The notes under the pieces are model-generated. The model made no database searches, was not told the origin of the DNA, and saw nothing but the letters and a program-made list of their open reading frames with translations. 9,156 bases of DNA from Bacteriovoracaceae bacterium UBA7695 (lineage in GTDB: Bacteria; Bdellovibrionota; Bacteriovoracia; Bacteriovoracales; Bacteriovoracaceae): positions 12,608-21,763 of the forward strand of contig DLGL01000021.1 of the NCBI GenBank assembly GCA_002482685.1, written 5' to 3'. Below, in pieces: positions 6,405-9,156 of this stretch (position 1 is its first letter; every line of letters begins with the position of its first letter). The translations under genes and the position numbers were made by a program.

Positions 6405-6410
6405 CTTATA
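6405..6410 (-). promoter_or_regulatory. -10 box candidate for lspA
   Basis: TATAAG on the minus strand ends 9 bases before the lspA ATG, predicting a start near 6398 and a leader of about 3 bases. No convincing -35 was found (GGGTGA at the proper distance). An overlapping TAAGAT 7 bases from the ATG is an alternative. Confidence 0.35.
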
Positions 6411-6524
6411 CGAACAAAGACGACTTCTCACCCATAAAATCAGGTATTAAGCTGACTTCTTGCCTGTCGAATGTTTTGACGGCCATGTAGAATCTTCTGG
6501 AGGTCCCCCTTTAGGCCGGGAATT

Positions 6525-6533
6525 TGAAATAAT
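6525..6533 (+). promoter_or_regulatory. Extended -10 promoter, leaderless, for the clan CD peptidase-like gene
   Basis: TG (6525-6526), one base, then AATAAT (6528-6533, 5 of 6) form an extended -10. Six bases separate it from the ATG at 6540, so the predicted start is the A of that ATG. The -35 position is C-rich and unlike the consensus, which an extended -10 can make up for. TTGACG at 6476-6481 is too far upstream to pair with it. Confidence 0.4.
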
Positions 6534-6539
6534 CGGTCC

Positions 6540-8003
6540 ATGAAAAAACTATTACCTCTCATGCTGTTGACTGCATTTACTACTCTAGCTGTACAGGCTT
6601 CTCCAGAGGTTGTGGGGGATGATGCTTGTTTCATTGTCTCGGGTGCTAAGTGGGACCATAATAATGCCTTTTACCGGTTATCTATTTCTGAGAGAACAAA
6701 TCGGATTCATTCATTTGCTGGATACTCATGCCGAGTCTTTGATTCTTATACGGCCCTTAAATCTCACCTTGCTACATCACGAATTGAAAAACACGCCCCA
6801 ATTCTTGTGGTCCAGATGGCCCACGGAGGTTCCGGGGGAACAGCGCATATCAATTCAGGTCACATTTCTGGAGATCAGATTAATAAAGAACTTCGTGACC
6901 TGAGTGTAAACTACAAGGTCGCCTACCTTAATCAGTCTTGTTACGGCGGTGATCTTATTCCTAAAAAACTTAACTGGGATCAGGCAAACCCGACGTCACC
7001 AACTATTGACCGAACATGTGTCATGACTGATTCGGTTCCTGGAAGAGTGGCCTTTGCCCGTGATAATGTGCCTCGTTTTAAAGAAGATTACACTCTGGAA
7101 GATTCTTACACAAAAAATCCTACAGGACTCGTTTCCTCATCTGCCTGGTCAACAGTCAAGATGGGTGAGTTTCATTATGCTCAGTCTCAACTTCCGGGCT
7201 TTGCTCTGAGAAAGCCGGAGATTGCTCAAAAAATTTATCCACTAGTGTCTCGCTTTGTTCGCGGGCTGAATTCCATTATTGAAGAATACGGACCAAAGGA
7301 TTCTCTCACAAAGACAATTACTAATAATGCGCTACTGGTTCTTGACCCAGCGGCTACGGATTCTGTTGTTAAAGGTCTACTAAAGGCTCCAAGAGGAAGT
7401 TCATTCCAGGCCTTAGAGCCCATCAGACAGGCGATCTTCTTTCCGCCAGTTTCTGAAAATGCCTGCACACTCGCTGTGAGAAAATTTATCGTATCTCAGT
7501 GGTACCTCGTATTCACAAACAACACTAGCGATCAGTGGGGTCAATTTCAGGCAAACTTAAAAGAACAGTTAAAAGATTATCCAGGAGTGGCAGACTCTTG
7601 CAGTGATGTAGGACAAAGTAATAAAAGCATTTCTGATTGGTCAGCTTGGGTGAGTGAGCATTCTCCAATTGGTGAGATCATGAAAGAGAAAACCAGTGCT
7701 ATAGCTTCAATTGAGTTAAAATCTGGAAGCTACATCCGTGAAATAACTTTTGAAGAATCTCTTTCAAAAGCCAACACGATCTTAAGTATTATCGGTCGCG
7801 AAATTCTTCCAGAAGAAAGTGCAAATATGGATCTTGGTTCATTCAAATCACTAGTAGGGTATCCAAATCTGCGTGTTCATGGTGCGACAGGAAATGTTAT
7901 GCCGGCCTTCAACCTGGCCAGCTTTAATATGCCTGAATATACCAATAGTCTTGATGAGCGCCGCAGAAATGCCTGCCGTAACATCCAGTTAAAAGCGTGG
8001 TAA
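6540..8003 (+). CDS. Exported protein with probable clan CD (caspase/gingipain-fold) cysteine peptidase domain
   Basis: The 487-residue product has a signal peptide (MKKLLPLMLLTAFTTLAVQA, cleavage before Ser21). Residues 86-100 read APILVVQMAHGGSGG: a hydrophobic strand ending in a His-Gly motif with His95. Residues 126-137 read KVAYLNQSCYGG: a second strand ending in Cys134. A strand-His-Gly, then about 40 residues on a strand-Cys, is the catalytic layout of clan CD peptidases (caspases, legumain, gingipains, clostripain). The peptidase call is therefore inferred from motif and spacing; the protein might be inactive or a distant relative. The remaining 350 residues are mostly helical with a few Cys (159, plus several later) and no recognised domain. 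The ATG has no ribosome site and appears leaderless. trpS follows after 30 bases but has its own -10 box. Outer-membrane or extracellular action is a guess from the signal peptide. Confidence 0.8.
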   Translation: MKKLLPLMLLTAFTTLAVQASPEVVGDDACFIVSGAKWDHNNAFYRLSISERTNRIHSFAGYSCRVFDSYTALKSHLATSRIEKHAPILVVQMAHGGSGGTAHINSGHISGDQINKELRDLSVNYKVAYLNQSCYGGDLIPKKLNWDQANPTSPTIDRTCVMTDSVPGRVAFARDNVPRFKEDYTLEDSYTKNPTGLVSSSAWSTVKMGEFHYAQSQLPGFALRKPEIAQKIYPLVSRFVRGLNSIIEEYGPKDSLTKTITNNALLVLDPAATDSVVKGLLKAPRGSSFQALEPIRQAIFFPPVSENACTLAVRKFIVSQWYLVFTNNTSDQWGQFQANLKEQLKDYPGVADSCSDVGQSNKSISDWSAWVSEHSPIGEIMKEKTSAIASIELKSGSYIREITFEESLSKANTILSIIGREILPEESANMDLGSFKSLVGYPNLRVHGATGNVMPAFNLASFNMPEYTNSLDERRRNACRNIQLKAW

Positions 8004-8021
8004 TTTAAAGGGTCTTGGGAT

Positions 8022-8027
8022 TATAAT
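8022..8027 (+). promoter_or_regulatory. Consensus -10 box directly before trpS
   Basis: A perfect TATAAT ends exactly 6 bases before the trpS ATG, so the predicted first transcribed base is the A of that ATG. No Shine-Dalgarno site exists in the 30-base gap and no -35 was recognised (GGTAAT at 17 bases). Confidence 0.5.
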
Positions 8028-8033
8028 AGTGGC

Positions 8034-9029
8034 ATGAAAAAGACAATTTTGAGTGGCAGCACAGTTACTGGAGACCTTACTTTAGGCAATTATATTGGTG
8101 CGATTAATAACTGGAAGCAGCTCCAGGACCAGTATGATTGCTTGTATTTTCTTGCCGATCTTCACGCTCTCACTGTTTTTCAGGATCCCAAAATTTTAAA
8201 AGAAAGAACCTATAGTTTTTTTGCTCAGTACCTGGCCCTGGGCCTTGATCCTAAAAAAAATATTATCTTTGTTCAGTCTCAGGTCCATGAACATACTGAA
8301 CTCGCATGGATTCTTACTTGCCTTACACCAATGGGGTATTTGAACCGGATGACTCAGTTCAAAGAAAAATCAGAAAAACACGTTAAAAATATCAATGCTG
8401 GTCTTTATACTTATCCCGTACTAATGGCCGCAGATATTCTTTTGTACCAGGCCGATATGGTTCCGGTAGGTGAGGACCAACGTCAGCACTTAGAACTTTG
8501 TCGTGATATTGTGGGCTTTTTTGAAAACCGTTACGGCCCAGGCCTTTTCAAGATGCCTGAAGCCTACGTAGGTAAGATGGGTGCAAGGATCATGTCCCTG
8601 CAAGAGCCGGATAAAAAAATGTCCAAGTCTGATGAGAATGATAAAAACTTTGTTTCAATTATTGATGATTTAAAAAAGATAGAGAAAAAAATTAAATCTG
8701 CAGCTACCGATTCCGGGACTGAGATTAAATATGATCCAGAAAATAAAGCAGGACTATCAAACCTCATGACCATCTATTCAGTTCTCAGTGGAAAAACCAT
8801 TGAGCAATTAGAAAAAGACTATGAAGGAAAGATGTATGGACACCTTAAAGTCGATTTAGCAGAAATTGTTATTAATACCTTGAAGCCGGTTAAAGAGAAG
8901 TATGATGATCTGATGAAAAATAAAGATTATCTGGATGAATTAATGTTATCCGGCCGCGACCGCGCCAGAGAGCGCTCTCAATTGACACTCAAAAATGTCT
9001 ATGATGCAGTCGGATTAATTAGAAATTAA
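8034..9029 (+). CDS. trpS: Tryptophan--tRNA ligase
   Basis: TrpRS is the cytoplasmic class I synthetase that charges tRNA-Trp with tryptophan using ATP. The 331 residues match the bacterial length and align by eye over the whole protein with Bacillus-type TrpRS. Visible elements are the HIGH-equivalent TLGN (16-19) in GDLTLGNYIGA, RMTQFKEKS, the Trp-binding ADILLY (Asp134), VPVGEDQRQH, GARIMSL, and KMSKS (195-199), followed by KKIKSAATDS. Thr for the first His of HIGH is normal in bacterial TrpRS. The Pro of the usual P-[ST]-G is Val here (VTG), a minor departure. The ATG is preceded by TATAAT at 6 bases and no ribosome site, so the mRNA is probably leaderless. Its stop overlaps the stop of the convergent DCC-family gene by two bases. 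Confidence 0.97.
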   Translation: MKKTILSGSTVTGDLTLGNYIGAINNWKQLQDQYDCLYFLADLHALTVFQDPKILKERTYSFFAQYLALGLDPKKNIIFVQSQVHEHTELAWILTCLTPMGYLNRMTQFKEKSEKHVKNINAGLYTYPVLMAADILLYQADMVPVGEDQRQHLELCRDIVGFFENRYGPGLFKMPEAYVGKMGARIMSLQEPDKKMSKSDENDKNFVSIIDDLKKIEKKIKSAATDSGTEIKYDPENKAGLSNLMTIYSVLSGKTIEQLEKDYEGKMYGHLKVDLAEIVINTLKPVKEKYDDLMKNKDYLDELMLSGRDRARERSQLTLKNVYDAVGLIRN

Positions 9030-9156
9030 AGAATAAAACGTGATCTCTCTTCAGGGGTGGGCAGACGGCAAGTTTCACGTTTCCCAAAGAGTCTATAGCG
9101 GTTTTCTGCGACTAAGTTATAACCTTTATTTAAAATACCTTCTGGAATGTGACCTA
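9026..9156 (-). CDS. C-terminus of a DCC-family (DUF393) thiol-disulfide oxidoreductase-like protein, partial
   Basis: On the minus strand an open frame enters at the right edge and ends in TAA at 9026-9028, giving 42 residues. The segment NLVAENRYRLFGKRETCRLP followed by TPEERSRFIL matches the conserved C-terminal pattern of the DCC family (YuxK-like, DUF393), where NRYxxFGxxxxCxLPTPExxxRF is typical. These are small proteins named after an N-terminal DxxCxxC motif, which would lie outside the window, and most are uncharacterised. The N-terminal two thirds is missing only because the window ends. Its stop overlaps the trpS stop. Confidence 0.7.
   Translation of the reverse strand, partial: GHIPEGILNKGYNLVAENRYRLFGKRETCRLPTPEERSRFIL
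9036..9082 (+). terminator. Possible long-loop hairpin after trpS
   Basis: AAACGTGA (9036-9043) and TCACGTTT (9075-9082) are perfect 8-base inverted repeats separated by 31 bases, beginning 7 bases after the trpS stop. The loop is long, no T-run follows, and the bases also code for the opposing DCC-family protein, so this is a weak candidate for a transcript end. Confidence 0.2.

Noticed and set aside
6466..6480. Imperfect palindrome GTCGAA-TGT-TTTGAC upstream of the peptidase-like gene
   Set aside because: One mismatch in 6-base arms, about 60 bases from the predicted promoter, with no second copy seen: too weak to call an operator.
6440..6541. 33-codon minus-strand ORF (MDRLFQIPGLKGDL...) between lspA and the peptidase-like gene
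   Set aside because: Its ATG overlaps the start of the + gene, there is no ribosome site or convincing -10 box before it, and the peptide matches nothing known.

Overview
The window looks like chromosomal DNA from a Bdellovibrionota bacterium, probably the Bacteriovoracia (Bacteriovorax/Peredibacter-like). This rests on moderate GC by eye, a TIGR02147/DUF4423 regulator (a family abundant in Bdellovibrio and relatives), several small genes for exported Cys-containing proteins, and tightly packed genes in alternating orientation. No tRNA, rRNA, CRISPR array, IS element or attachment site was seen. No gap between genes exceeds about 200 bases.

Layout. (1) Bases 3-515 (+) are the 3' part of an unrecognised gene. 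It converges with a type II secretion/type IV pilus-like pseudopilin (516-1271, -), which is preceded by a 13-codon leader ORF whose stop overlaps the pilin start. (2) Across a roughly 190-base divergent promoter region lies an exported Cys-rich protein (1503-2651, +). It ends beside a TIGR02147 regulator (2654-3478, -) that is stop-start coupled to a small exported protein (3478-3783, -). (3) Divergent to these is a thiolase-like gene (3961-5019, +) interrupted by one in-frame TGA, followed by an exported FecR-domain protein (5058-5897, +). (4) lspA (5901-6395, -) converges with the FecR gene. (5) An exported protein with a probable clan CD (caspase/gingipain-fold) His/Cys dyad (6540-8003, +) is followed by trpS (8034-9029, +). 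(6) The C-terminus of a DCC-family (DUF393) protein enters from the right edge (9026-9156, -).

How the genes relate. Only lspA and trpS are clear housekeeping genes. Five products have Sec-type signal peptides or a prepilin signal, so the window is rich in envelope or secreted functions. The regulator and small exported protein form the clearest operon. No metabolic pathway links the rest.

Two expression features recur. Several genes (3783-, 3961+, 6540+, 8034+, and less clearly lspA) lack a Shine-Dalgarno site and have a -10-like hexamer 6-7 bases (9 for lspA) before the ATG, as expected for leaderless mRNAs. All convergent pairs have almost no intergenic space, and hairpins that could end the + transcripts lie inside the 3' coding sequence of the opposing gene.
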